A DNA stretch of 41,565 nt, taken from the NCBI GenBank assembly GCA_964651405.1, contig CAZYZB010000002.1, forward strand, positions 1 through 41,565, read 5' to 3'. The position numbers and the translations under genes are program-made. Below the pieces are notes generated by a model. The model had not been told where the DNA came from. It ran no database searches and saw only the letters and a program-made list of their open reading frames with translations. This DNA is from JAWBOD01 sp964651405. GTDB lineage: Archaea; Aenigmatarchaeota; Aenigmatarchaeia; Aenigmatarchaeales; Aenigmatarchaeaceae. Positions 1 through 8,114 of this stretch are shown one piece after another (within the stretch, counting starts at the first letter, position 1; each line of letters starts with the position of its first letter).

Positions 1-65
1 TTTCAAATGGCATTTAAATTCTCCTTTATTTTATATGAAGATGATAGAATTAACAGTTTAAATAA

Positions 66-347
66 TTATGCCTTAATCCGAAAATATGTTCCCATACTAG
101 AAATGAAAATAAAACTTTAGTTACGCAAGCAGGATACTCAAACGGTACAATCGCTTCTGGAAATAGACTTATTTATGAAATATTGAATAAGAGTTCTATA
201 AAAATGACTAATATTGCCCCACAGTTCAGGCAGACTGCTTCCAATGGTACGTTTTATATGTACTATAGACTTTTGGATGATGACATTTTGGAGCTAAAGC
301 AAACCTCTATTAGTATGAGCGGTTGGAACTATACAAGACAGAAATAA
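66..347 (+). pseudogene. C-terminal remnant of an unidentified protein
   Basis: An open frame without a usable start follows a stop near 63 and ends at TAA 345-347. It reads as a plausible protein tail (about 93 residues, ending GWNYTRQK, with the stretch NGTIASGNRLIYEILNKSS). A different frame is open from position 1 to the stop at 117-119 and also reads protein-like, so a frameshift between them is possible. I do not recognise the family. It may be a broken or edge-truncated gene, or chance coding. Confidence 0.3.
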
Positions 348-439
348 CAACTTCACCAAATATTTACATAACCTAGCAAAAGTTGTCAAGCGCATTTTTT
401 CTTGTCGTTATAGAGATAACTTAATATAGCAAAAATCAT

Positions 440-450
440 AAATTTAAATA
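440..450 (+). promoter_or_regulatory. TATA box of the UPF0292-dnaG unit
   Basis: AAATTTAAATA lies about 22 bp upstream of the ATG at 467, so the transcript is probably leaderless or nearly so, as for many genes in this window. Confidence 0.5.
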
Positions 451-466
451 CTTTTAAAATGTACAT

Positions 467-817
467 ATGATAAACCGAGAGGTTGAAGAATTATTAGAAA
501 TACTTGAAAAAAACAAGGATAAACAAACAATAGTTGAAGGTAAAAGAGATAAAAAAGTTTTATGCTCATTGAATTTCACTAATATAATTACAATTGAAAA
601 AGGGCTCTATGAAACAGTAGAGACCTTGAAAGAGAGTGAAGTGCTAATACTAGCAGACTTTGACTCTGAAGGAAAGCAAATAGCAAAGAAACTTAACATA
701 TTTCTTCAACACCTCGGCAAAAAAGCAGATAAAGAAACCAGAAGGAAAATCGGTTTAATGTTTGCTAAATTAAAAATCAAAAAAATTGAGGAATTAAGAG
801 GTGTTATATATGAGTAA
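467..817 (+). CDS. UPF0292 small Toprim-domain protein
   Basis: This 116-residue protein is a minimal Toprim fold. The motif IVEGKRD (residues ~22-28) supplies the conserved glutamate and LADFDSEG (~62-69) the DxD acidic pair that bind Mg2+ in Toprim nucleases and primases. Length and motifs fit the archaeal UPF0292 family, related to the Toprim part of RNase M5 and DnaG; its biochemical role is not established. The last codons overlap the start of dnaG, so the two are translationally coupled, and the neighbourhood is usual in archaea. A TATA box sits just upstream of the ATG. Confidence 0.85.
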   Translation: MINREVEELLEILEKNKDKQTIVEGKRDKKVLCSLNFTNIITIEKGLYETVETLKESEVLILADFDSEGKQIAKKLNIFLQHLGKKADKETRRKIGLMFAKLKIKKIEELRGVIYE

Positions 818-1979
818 ACTTGCGCAAGCAACTTCAAAATATACAATTTATGCTAAATTCGAGGCAGACGGGACTGTAGAAAAGCCGGATGTTATTGGCG
901 CTGTGTTTGGCCAAACTGAAGGTTTGTTAGGTCCTGATATGGAACTTAGGGAATTGCAAAAAACAGGAAGAATTGGAAGAATTGATGTTGAAATAAAAAA
1001 TATAAACGGTAAGGCATCAGGCATAATATCTATCCCGTCTTCTTTGGACAGTTCTGAGACTGCTTTAATAGCAGCTTGTATAGAAACAATAGAAAGAGTA
1101 GGGCCATGCAATGCAAAGATTTACATTGATAAAATCGAGGACGTTAGGATCGCAAAAAGAAACTATGTCATAAATAGAGCAAAGGATCTTCTAGGGAGAA
1201 TGTTTGAAGAAGGGTTCTCAGATCCTCAGCAAATAGCAGAGCAAATAAAAGAAGCAGTAAGAGTAGCAGAGATTGGAGATTATAGAGGATTGCCAGCAGG
1301 TCCAAATCTAGACACATACGACTCTGTAATTATTGTGGAAGGTAGGGCAGATGTTCTAGCGCTATTAAGGAATGGAATAAAAAATGTGATTGCAATTGAA
1401 GGGACATCAGTTCCAAAGCCAATTATAGATATTTCAAAGCAAAAAACAGCAACTGCCTTTCTTGATGGCGACAGAGGCGGTGATTTGATCCTAAAAGAAC
1501 TTTTATCAATCGCTGAGATAGACTTTGTTGCAAGAGCACCTAGAGGGAAGGAAGTAGAAGAACTCGGCAAGAAAGAGATATTCCAATGCTTAAGAGCGAA
1601 AGAGCCAACTGAACAGACAAAGCCAGAGGTTGTAAAGGAAGAGCAGGTAGCAATTGAAAAAGTGACCCCTACATACAAATCAGGCATTGAGTTTGACAAG
1701 CTGCAAAGATTCAGAGAAGTCCTAGAGGATTTAACAGGAACTAGGGCAGCTTGCTTTTTAGACGGGTCGTTAGAAATATTAGGAAGAGTTCCAATAAAAG
1801 AAATGTTTTCAGCAATGCGAGAGCTGGATGCAGAAGTTATAGTACTTGATGGCGACGTAGATCAAAAGCTCGTCAACCAGTGTGCAAGCAACGGCGTGAA
1901 ATATGTTATTGGAATGAAGGTAGGAAGAATAAGAACGCCTGAAGGCATGGTAGTCTTAACAATACAAGATTTGAAGTAA
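810..1979 (+). CDS. dnaG: Archaeal DnaG-like primase / exosome subunit
   Basis: The 389-residue protein carries an archaeal DnaG N-terminal region (YTIYAKFEADGTVEKPDVIGA) and a Toprim domain at about 165-245 with IIVEGRADVL (metal-binding Glu) and FLDGDRGGD (acidic pair). Archaeal DnaG is an RNA-binding subunit of the exosome and has primase-like activity in vitro. A GTG in frame at 801 could serve as start, but AGGTG at 800-804 is well placed for the ATG at 810. The start lies inside the end of the UPF0292 gene. Length is usual for the family (about 400). Confidence 0.93.
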   Translation: MSKLAQATSKYTIYAKFEADGTVEKPDVIGAVFGQTEGLLGPDMELRELQKTGRIGRIDVEIKNINGKASGIISIPSSLDSSETALIAACIETIERVGPCNAKIYIDKIEDVRIAKRNYVINRAKDLLGRMFEEGFSDPQQIAEQIKEAVRVAEIGDYRGLPAGPNLDTYDSVIIVEGRADVLALLRNGIKNVIAIEGTSVPKPIIDISKQKTATAFLDGDRGGDLILKELLSIAEIDFVARAPRGKEVEELGKKEIFQCLRAKEPTEQTKPEVVKEEQVAIEKVTPTYKSGIEFDKLQRFREVLEDLTGTRAACFLDGSLEILGRVPIKEMFSAMRELDAEVIVLDGDVDQKLVNQCASNGVKYVIGMKVGRIRTPEGMVVLTIQDLK

Positions 1980-2016
1980 ATTTAATATTAATATATGATT
2001 AAAATAAATTATAGAA

Positions 2017-3411
2017 ATGCTTGATATAGTTGAAAGGGTATTGAAGTATGTAGAAGGCCTAGCAGGCTATGCAGAAGTTAGATATGAGAATACTAGTGGA
2101 AGCAGATTTATTGTTAAGAACGGCGTTCTGGAAGCTACTGATATTTCAAAGACTTTTGGGATAGCAATAAGGTATTTGAAAAAAGGATTTCTAGGAACGC
2201 TTTATTCTAACACTCTTGAATTTGCTAAACTGAAAGCTCTAATAGACAAGACCATCAATAAGAGCTCAAATAAGATTCTTAAAAATCCAATAGACTTTTC
2301 AAAAGAAAAAGTCTATGGTTGTAATTACGAAGTCAAGCAAAAAATTAATTTAGAGAACGTTAGTCAAGAGGAAAAAATCAAAGCTATTTTCGATTTAGAA
2401 AAATCGTTGCTTAGCAAAAAAATGGCAATGAGATATTTTGAGCTTTACGATGAAATAAAAGAAAAGATTTATGCTAACTCAGAAGGCTCTAGGATAATTT
2501 CTAAAATACCAAGAATCGGATTTGAATATGCCCTAACTCTAGTTGCAAACGGCGACAGTGAGCAAAGGTCCTTTCAATACGGCGGCTCTGGTGGTTGGGA
2601 GATATTTAATAAATGGAACTTGATTGAAAAGTTATCTGACGAGGCTGATATGCTTGCTAAACTTTCAAAAGCAAAGAAGCTTGTTAAAGGTAAGTATGAT
2701 GTAATACTTGCTCCTGAGATTGTTGGCATAGCCTCTCATGAAAGTTGTGGCCATCCTTACGAGGCAGATAGAATTCTAGGCAGAGAAGCAGCTCAGGCAG
2801 GCAAGTCTTTTGTTACAACAGGTATGTTAGGTCAAAAAATTGGGAGCGATGTCGTGAGCGTTGCGGACGACCCAACTTTGCCTAATAGTTACGGTTATTA
2901 TCTTTATGACGAGGAAGGGATGAGAGCTGAAAGAAGAATTCTAATTAAAAACGGTCTGATAAATTCGTTTTTACAAAACAGGGAAACTGCTTTTGAATTA
3001 AAAACACAGAGCAACGGTTCTGCTCGTGCGAACGCATGGTATAACGAGCCGTTAGTGAGAATGGCAAACACTTTTGTTGTACCGGGCAATCATAGTTTTG
3101 AAGAATTATTAGAATCAATCAAGAATGGGGTTTATATTAAAACTTACATGGAATGGAACATTGATGACAAAAGATTCAACCAAAAATATACTGGCCTTGA
3201 AGCTTACATGATAGAGAACGGTGAATTAAAACGGCTAGTGAAAAGACCTGCCTTAGAGATAACTACTCCGAAGTTCTGGAGTTCAATTGATGCAGTCGGT
3301 AAAGACTTGGATTTTGTTGCAGGCAACTGTGGTAAAGGAGATCCGATGCAAGGAATTCCAGTTTGGTTTGGTGGACCTCATATAAGATTAAGGAATATTA
3401 TTTTGGTGTAA
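2017..3411 (+). CDS. tldD: TldD metalloprotease subunit
   Basis: TldD forms a heterodimeric zinc protease with TldE/PmbA that degrades unfolded or modified peptides in the cytoplasm. The zinc motif HExxxH is present as HESCGH (genomic ~2739-2756), followed by PYEADRILG, which marks this as the catalytic partner. The protein has 464 residues, a normal length. The ATG at 2017 is the first plausible start after a short AT-rich gap. The stop is two bases before the ATG of the next gene, so the two subunits are made from one transcript. Confidence 0.95.
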   Translation: MLDIVERVLKYVEGLAGYAEVRYENTSGSRFIVKNGVLEATDISKTFGIAIRYLKKGFLGTLYSNTLEFAKLKALIDKTINKSSNKILKNPIDFSKEKVYGCNYEVKQKINLENVSQEEKIKAIFDLEKSLLSKKMAMRYFELYDEIKEKIYANSEGSRIISKIPRIGFEYALTLVANGDSEQRSFQYGGSGGWEIFNKWNLIEKLSDEADMLAKLSKAKKLVKGKYDVILAPEIVGIASHESCGHPYEADRILGREAAQAGKSFVTTGMLGQKIGSDVVSVADDPTLPNSYGYYLYDEEGMRAERRILIKNGLINSFLQNRETAFELKTQSNGSARANAWYNEPLVRMANTFVVPGNHSFEELLESIKNGVYIKTYMEWNIDDKRFNQKYTGLEAYMIENGELKRLVKRPALEITTPKFWSSIDAVGKDLDFVAGNCGKGDPMQGIPVWFGGPHIRLRNIILV

Positions 3412-3413
3412 TT

Positions 3414-4724
3414 ATGAATTTAATAAATTTTGCCTTGAAAGAAGGTGCAGATGATGTTATTATTGAAAAAAATAATGGAGAAACTAAACAAGTTAAGTTT
3501 GCAAATAACAGCATAGCTGTTTCACAGAAATGGAAAATGGAAAGCTGCAAGATATTCATAGCTTGTAAGAAAAAAGTTATTACTACAGTTCTTTTTGATA
3601 TCTCTGAGGAAGCTTTGAAAAATTCTATAAGGAATCTGATCAAGAACGCAAAAATGCTCCAAGAAAATAAGAACTATCTTGGAATAGCTGAAGGTCCTTT
3701 CAGATACAAACAGATAGCAAAGTCATTTGACAAGAAGGTAATTAGTGCAGATACAACTGACATAGTCGAGTCAATGATTAATTCTGCTCTTGAGAATAGT
3801 AAGAATACTGCAGGAATTCTTTATACAAGCTATAGTGAAAGAAGCTTAGAGACTTCAAACAATGTTTCTGCTAGTGAGAAGGCAACTTCCATTCAATTGT
3901 CAATACGTGCCTTTAATGCAGATGATGAATCCGGCCATGCTGCATCATGCTCTCGGGTCTTAAGTAAAATAAAACCAGAAGAATTAGGGAGAAGGGCTGG
4001 TGAAATATCTAAACTTGCTAGGAATCCTGAGAAAGCTGAAGAAGGAAAGTTTGATATATTATTCGAGCCACTTGCCATAGCTAATCTATTGAACCTTACA
4101 AGCAGGTCTGCTTCTGCATTTATGGTAGACTCTGGATTCTCATTCCTTAAAGACAAGTTAAACAAGAAGATTGGAAGTCCAATTGTTAATTTAATTGATG
4201 ATGGTAGAAAGGAAAACGGTTATTTCTCTAGTGTGTTTGATGATGAAGGAGCTCCTACGCAAACAACGAGCATAATTGAAAAAGGAGTTCTAAAAAAATA
4301 TTTACACAACACTTCTACAGCAAAGAAGTACAAAACTAAGACCACTTCTAACGCAGGCTTAATTGCACCGTCTCCGACTAACACAATTCTGAAAGATGGA
4401 AAGATTACAAAAGAGAAGTTAATAAAAAAAATTGATAGCGGCGTATATGTTACTAATGTTTGGTACACTAGGTTTCAGAATTATTTGTCAGGCGATTTCT
4501 CAACCATACCGCGAGACGGCATATTTCTGATAAAGAATGGAGAACTTGTAAAGTCATTGAAAGGGATAAGAATTACTGATAATCTTCAAAGAATCTTAGA
4601 GAATTTTTCTGACTTGGCAAACAAACCTGAATGGATTATTTGGTGGGGTCTGGAAGGGCAGTCTCCGGTTCTTACACCGCATGTTCTAGTAAAGAATGTT
4701 AATATAACAATGCCAAAAATGTAG
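3414..4724 (+). CDS. tldE: TldE/PmbA protease partner
   Basis: This is the non-catalytic partner of TldD: 436 residues with the same overall fold but no HExxxH motif. Conserved C-terminal blocks such as VFDDEGAPTQ, NTSTAKKYKT and the GDFSTIPRDGIFLI segment fit the TldE/PmbA family. The frame extends upstream to 3363 inside tldD, but the ATG at 3414, directly after the tldD stop, gives the expected N-terminus. Co-transcription with tldD follows from the 2-bp gap. Confidence 0.92.
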   Translation: MNLINFALKEGADDVIIEKNNGETKQVKFANNSIAVSQKWKMESCKIFIACKKKVITTVLFDISEEALKNSIRNLIKNAKMLQENKNYLGIAEGPFRYKQIAKSFDKKVISADTTDIVESMINSALENSKNTAGILYTSYSERSLETSNNVSASEKATSIQLSIRAFNADDESGHAASCSRVLSKIKPEELGRRAGEISKLARNPEKAEEGKFDILFEPLAIANLLNLTSRSASAFMVDSGFSFLKDKLNKKIGSPIVNLIDDGRKENGYFSSVFDDEGAPTQTTSIIEKGVLKKYLHNTSTAKKYKTKTTSNAGLIAPSPTNTILKDGKITKEKLIKKIDSGVYVTNVWYTRFQNYLSGDFSTIPRDGIFLIKNGELVKSLKGIRITDNLQRILENFSDLANKPEWIIWWGLEGQSPVLTPHVLVKNVNITMPKM

Positions 4725-4736
4725 TTTCCATACGTT

Positions 4737-4748
4737 ATATGAAAATAA
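4737..4748 (+). repeat. Left copy of a 12-bp direct repeat framing the HNH gene
   Basis: ATATGAAAATAA occurs here and again, in the same orientation, at 5571-5582. The two copies bracket the homing-endonuclease gene and its untranslated flanks, about 822 bp apart. This could be a target duplication or the scar of an insertion. Confidence 0.5.
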
Positions 4749-4760
4749 CCTAATGTTGGA

Positions 4761-4772
4761 TTAAATAGGTAG
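4761..4772 (+). repeat. Left arm of a 12-bp inverted repeat around the HNH gene
   Basis: TTAAATAGGTAG is the exact reverse complement of CTACCTATTTAA at 5546-5557. The arms enclose the whole HNH reading frame. They could pair in RNA to close off the reading frame, as in structured introns, or act as ends of a mobile unit. Between this arm and the gene lies AACGCCTAGAGATATGCTTG (4788-4807), which resembles, but does not prove, a group I intron core element. Confidence 0.5.
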
Positions 4773-4842
4773 TAGTGATGTTCTTTAACGCCTAGAGATA
4801 TGCTTGGGATAGGGTTATGTTTGTTAAATATAAAATATAAAT

Positions 4843-5523
4843 ATGAAATTTAAGAAAGGTCATATTCCTTGGACTAAAGGAAAGAAACATTCTAAAGAAA
4901 CAATAGAAAAGATGAAAGAAAGACGTAGCTTCTGGTGGCAAACAAAAGGTAAGGAGCTAAAACCTATAATAATTCAAAAATTAGCGAATTCTCATATAGG
5001 CAAAAAATTAAGTGAAGAACAAAAAAAGAAAATAGGAGAAAGTAATAAAGGAAAACACTATTATTGGTTAGGAAAGAAAAACCCAAAACATTCTGAAACT
5101 ATGAAGCTTCTATATTCTTCTGGGAAATTAAAACCAAACAGCGGAACATTTAAGAAAGGTCATCCTTCTCCTAAATATTGGTTTAGTAAGAAACAATCAA
5201 AAGAAGCTCAATTAAAGAGAAGCGAGTCCTTGAAAAGGGCATATAACGAGGGTAGAAGATATACTAATCCTGAGAAAGAATATCCTGCTGCCTTTAAAAC
5301 TTGGATAAGAAAAGAAATAAGAAAGAGAGATAATTTTACTTGTCAAATATGCGGAAAAATATCGAAGAGTTTAGATGTTCATCATATTGATTATGACAAG
5401 AAAAACATAGAGAAACAAAACTTAATTTCGCTTTGTCATAGTTGTCATTCTAAAACACAGGCAAGAAGGAATTACTGGAAATCTCATTTACAACAACTAA
5501 TGATACAAAGGCAATTGTCCTAA
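4843..5523 (+). CDS. HNH homing endonuclease with NUMOD3 repeats
   Basis: The 226-residue lysine-rich protein starts with FKKGHIPWTKGKKHS and has several copies of the NUMOD3-type DNA-binding motif (SHIGKKLSEEQKKKIGESNKGK; KKNPKHSETM; FKKGHPSPKYW), then an HNH nuclease domain at ~160-205: CQIC, HHIDYDKKN, LISLCHSCH. Such proteins make sequence-specific cuts that spread their own gene or a host intron. It is free-standing between tldE and the intein-containing nrdG, both of which look intact at this end. Flanking direct and inverted repeats suggest a mobile unit. Confidence 0.85.
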   Translation: MKFKKGHIPWTKGKKHSKETIEKMKERRSFWWQTKGKELKPIIIQKLANSHIGKKLSEEQKKKIGESNKGKHYYWLGKKNPKHSETMKLLYSSGKLKPNSGTFKKGHPSPKYWFSKKQSKEAQLKRSESLKRAYNEGRRYTNPEKEYPAAFKTWIRKEIRKRDNFTCQICGKISKSLDVHHIDYDKKNIEKQNLISLCHSCHSKTQARRNYWKSHLQQLMIQRQLS

Positions 5524-5545
5524 AATTCTTAAAGGAACTGAGTTT

Positions 5546-5557
5546 CTACCTATTTAA
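5546..5557 (+). repeat. Right arm of the 12-bp inverted repeat
   Basis: CTACCTATTTAA, the exact reverse complement of 4761-4772, lies 23 bp after the stop of the HNH gene. Confidence 0.5.
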
Positions 5558-5570
5558 CCAGTACAAGCGA

Positions 5571-5582
5571 ATATGAAAATAA
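5571..5582 (+). repeat. Right copy of the 12-bp direct repeat
   Basis: Second ATATGAAAATAA, identical to 4737-4748, just before the end of nrdG, which is read from the other strand. Confidence 0.5.
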
Positions 5583-5598
5583 GATAGTGTAAGTTAAC

Positions 5599-7869
5599 TT
5601 ATCTCCAACTTACGTTCTTAACATACTTCCTAGCAATGTTAGCAAGCTTTTCCATTTCTTCATCGTTCTGCGTTTTCAATTTTTTCAATTTATTATCCAA
5701 AGCATTTTCAGGAAGGAACTTCTGTAAGACAAGTAAGTTAGCGTCTTTAACATATTTTGCAATCTCTTCTATGTCTTTTTCCGAATGTAAGCTTGGCACG
5801 ACAGTTGTCCTAAACTCATAGTCCAAGTCAGAGCACATTATCAATGAAATGCTTTTCTTTACATTTTCTATCATACCTTTGACATTTGTTACAGCTTCAT
5901 AACTGCTCTCTGTTAAAGGTGCCTTGATATCCATCGCAATCGAATCTATTAGTTTTTTGTCAATCAATTGCTTCAGCATCTCCGGGTTAGAACCGTTGGT
6001 ATAGATTCTTACTAGAAATCCCATTTTCTTTGTTTTCTTAATAAAATCAGGCAAGTCTTTATGCAAAGTCGGTTCCCCGCCTGAATTATGAAGTAGCAAT
6101 GAGCCAGTACCACCTACAAAAGAATGATTATTTGGTACAACTAAATCATAAACATATTCCGAATGCTTTAATTTTATCCTTTTAATTGATTTAATTTCTT
6201 TAATGTCCCAATTCTTGGTTAAATTATAGAGGAATTGAAGTCTTTTACTTTTACAAGTCACATTGCCTTTTTTTGTTAGAAAACCATGCCTTATTGCAAG
6301 AGCTTTTTGCTTATTGGTAAAGTTGTCCAAGCTTAACCATTTTTTAAGTTTTTCTCGAGCTAATCTTTTTTGACCTCTAAAAGCATAGCCGATAAGGGGT
6401 TTAGGTATTCCCGAAACTCTCGTATCAAACGTATAGAGCGTTTTAATTCTTTTTTCGATATTTAATTTATTCAAAGAATTTGATGATATAACAATTCTAA
6501 AAGATTTATTTTTCTCATCTTCCTCAAGCCAAGCAAATGCTCCAAGTGTTTTTGCCAAGAATATTACGTCTGCACAAAGACTGGGGCTTGAAGTTTTAAT
6601 TGAGAATTCTTGCTGTGATTTATCATGCCTTACTCTATGATGTCCGTCGCCTTCTGCTAATGCTTTTAAGAAAGCAATTTTGTTTTCATTTGCTGCGTTG
6701 AAAACGATTGTAGGGATATGCTTATTAATAAACCCCTTTCCAATCAATTCGCTTATAAATTTTGATATCAAAATGTTTCCAACGATTACGTCGTATTGTA
6801 CATTTTCATTTTTATGCTTTTCCATTATAGCTCCGGATTCAGATTTGAAAATATGATGATACAAATCAAGTATTTTTCTCGCTAAAGGTAATTCATTACC
6901 CAAACTAAACTGATAAGAACTTTCAACTCTTTTTTTGCTTTTTAAATACGTATATTTAGGGCATCCTTCTGCAGCAGCGTAACCTAGAAATCTGCATAGC
7001 TCTTCTGTTACAGGAATAAATCTAGGAATCTTAACCCTTGAAGTTTTATGCCTTATATCAGAATTTGTAACTATCCATTCCTCTAATAAATCCAGATTTC
7101 CTTTAAAAAAGTTTCTATACCTGCGAATTACACTACGCGTATGTCCGATTTCCCTGCTTAATTGAGATATAGATTTGTTTTCAAGCTGTTTGATTATTTG
7201 CTTCCAATACTTAATCCGCTTTTGTTTTGAGCTTTTATTTAATTCTATTACATCGCTCACATATTCTAGCAGATCAATTTTTTCAATATGTCCTGTGTTT
7301 TCAAGCATTTCGCCTTTAGGGCTGAGGACAAAATCTCCAATTTTAAGTTCATTTACTTTTTTTGAACACAAACCATCCTTTGTTAAGGTAAAAATGCTAT
7401 GAGCATTAGTTAATTTTATATTATAGTTTCCTGGGGTTGCTGTTATTTTCCAAAGTTCCTTTGTTTTATGTCTGATTATCTCTTTGGCCGGTTTAAATCC
7501 TTCTTTTGTTAAGCACTCAAAATCTACTGTCTGACATTCATATGTAATTGGTTCACGCTTTGCAGTTGTTTCTCTAGCTTCATCCCACAATTCTTTAATT
7601 GGAACATGCTTGAAAGTTTCACTATTTTTAATTATTACATGTTCATCACCAGCGATACTAAAAACAACAGCGTCAATCCATTTTTTCTGCTTTTCTAAGA
7701 ATCCAAAGACTTCCTTTTCATCAACATCTTTTATTTTGTCGCTCTCTAGTATAAGCTCTGGGTTAAAACAGAAAGAACATCTAAAATTACAGCTAGGTAA
7801 GAATATCATTGCAGCAATTTTTCCAGGATATTCGATGAATGTATTTTTTATAAAACCTTTTATTTTCAT
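5599..7869 (-). CDS. nrdG: Anaerobic RNR-activating protein NrdG, split by an intein
   Basis: The precursor has 756 residues; removal of a 525-residue intein leaves 231, the normal size of NrdG. NrdG is a radical-SAM enzyme that installs the glycyl radical on NrdD. The N-extein (residues 1-70) has the 4Fe-4S motif CNFRCSFC, and the C-extein (161 residues) starts SGGEPTLHKDLP, the SAM-binding GGE motif, followed by RIYTNGSNP. The ATG at 7869 overlaps the stop of the thioredoxin-like gene (ATGA). An in-frame start 15 codons upstream gives a basic leader (MVWRRPRFKRY) lying inside that gene and is unlikely. Function requires protein splicing. Confidence 0.93.
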   Translation of the reverse strand: MKIKGFIKNTFIEYPGKIAAMIFLPSCNFRCSFCFNPELILESDKIKDVDEKEVFGFLEKQKKWIDAVVFSIAGDEHVIIKNSETFKHVPIKELWDEARETTAKREPITYECQTVDFECLTKEGFKPAKEIIRHKTKELWKITATPGNYNIKLTNAHSIFTLTKDGLCSKKVNELKIGDFVLSPKGEMLENTGHIEKIDLLEYVSDVIELNKSSKQKRIKYWKQIIKQLENKSISQLSREIGHTRSVIRRYRNFFKGNLDLLEEWIVTNSDIRHKTSRVKIPRFIPVTEELCRFLGYAAAEGCPKYTYLKSKKRVESSYQFSLGNELPLARKILDLYHHIFKSESGAIMEKHKNENVQYDVIVGNILISKFISELIGKGFINKHIPTIVFNAANENKIAFLKALAEGDGHHRVRHDKSQQEFSIKTSSPSLCADVIFLAKTLGAFAWLEEDEKNKSFRIVISSNSLNKLNIEKRIKTLYTFDTRVSGIPKPLIGYAFRGQKRLAREKLKKWLSLDNFTNKQKALAIRHGFLTKKGNVTCKSKRLQFLYNLTKNWDIKEIKSIKRIKLKHSEYVYDLVVPNNHSFVGGTGSLLLHNSGGEPTLHKDLPDFIKKTKKMGFLVRIYTNGSNPEMLKQLIDKKLIDSIAMDIKAPLTESSYEAVTNVKGMIENVKKSISLIMCSDLDYEFRTTVVPSLHSEKDIEEIAKYVKDANLLVLQKFLPENALDNKLKKLKTQNDEEMEKLANIARKYVKNVSWR
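6085..7659 (-). other. Intein with LAGLIDADG homing endonuclease in NrdG
   Basis: The intein begins Ser-Ile-Ala-Gly-Asp (SIAGDEHVII, block A) and ends LLLHN, followed by extein Ser (+1). The nucleophiles are therefore Ser1 and Ser+1, with the usual terminal His-Asn. Two LAGLIDADG-type motifs are visible, LCRFLGYAAAEGC and AFLKALAEGDG, plus a helix-turn-helix-like stretch (SISQLSREIGHTRSVIRRY). Hint-domain end blocks are present (EYVYDLVVPNNHSFVGG). All splicing residues look intact. Insertion lies exactly in the SGGEPT active-site motif, so the unspliced enzyme should be inactive. Confidence 0.92.
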
Positions 7870-8114
7870 AGAAAATCTTTTATATCTTTTAAATCTGGGA
7901 CGTCTCCATACCAAGCAGCTTTTTTCTCTCCGTCATCAACAATGACAATAGATGGGGTCGATAATACATCATAAAACAAAGACTCGGAAAGACCATCAAC
8001 TTCCTTTACGTTAAATAGTTCGACTTCTAGTCCATCTTTCTTTAGCTTCTCTCCAAGTTCCTTTGCTTGTGGGCACTTGGGGCATTCAGGTTGCCAAAAT
8101 ATTTTGATTTGCAT
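7866..8114 (-). CDS. Thioredoxin/glutaredoxin-like redox protein
   Basis: An 82-residue thioredoxin-fold protein with redox motif CPKC (residues ~10-13, in FWQPECPKCPQA) and the cis-proline segment STPSIVIVDDGEK. It starts inside the end of nrdD and its stop overlaps the nrdG start. Placed between NrdD and NrdG, it is a good candidate for the electron donor to the anaerobic reductase (an NrdH-like role; formate or thioredoxin reduce different NrdD classes). This role is inferred from position. Confidence 0.85.
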   Translation of the reverse strand: MQIKIFWQPECPKCPQAKELGEKLKKDGLEVELFNVKEVDGLSESLFYDVLSTPSIVIVDDGEKKAAWYGDVPDLKDIKDFL

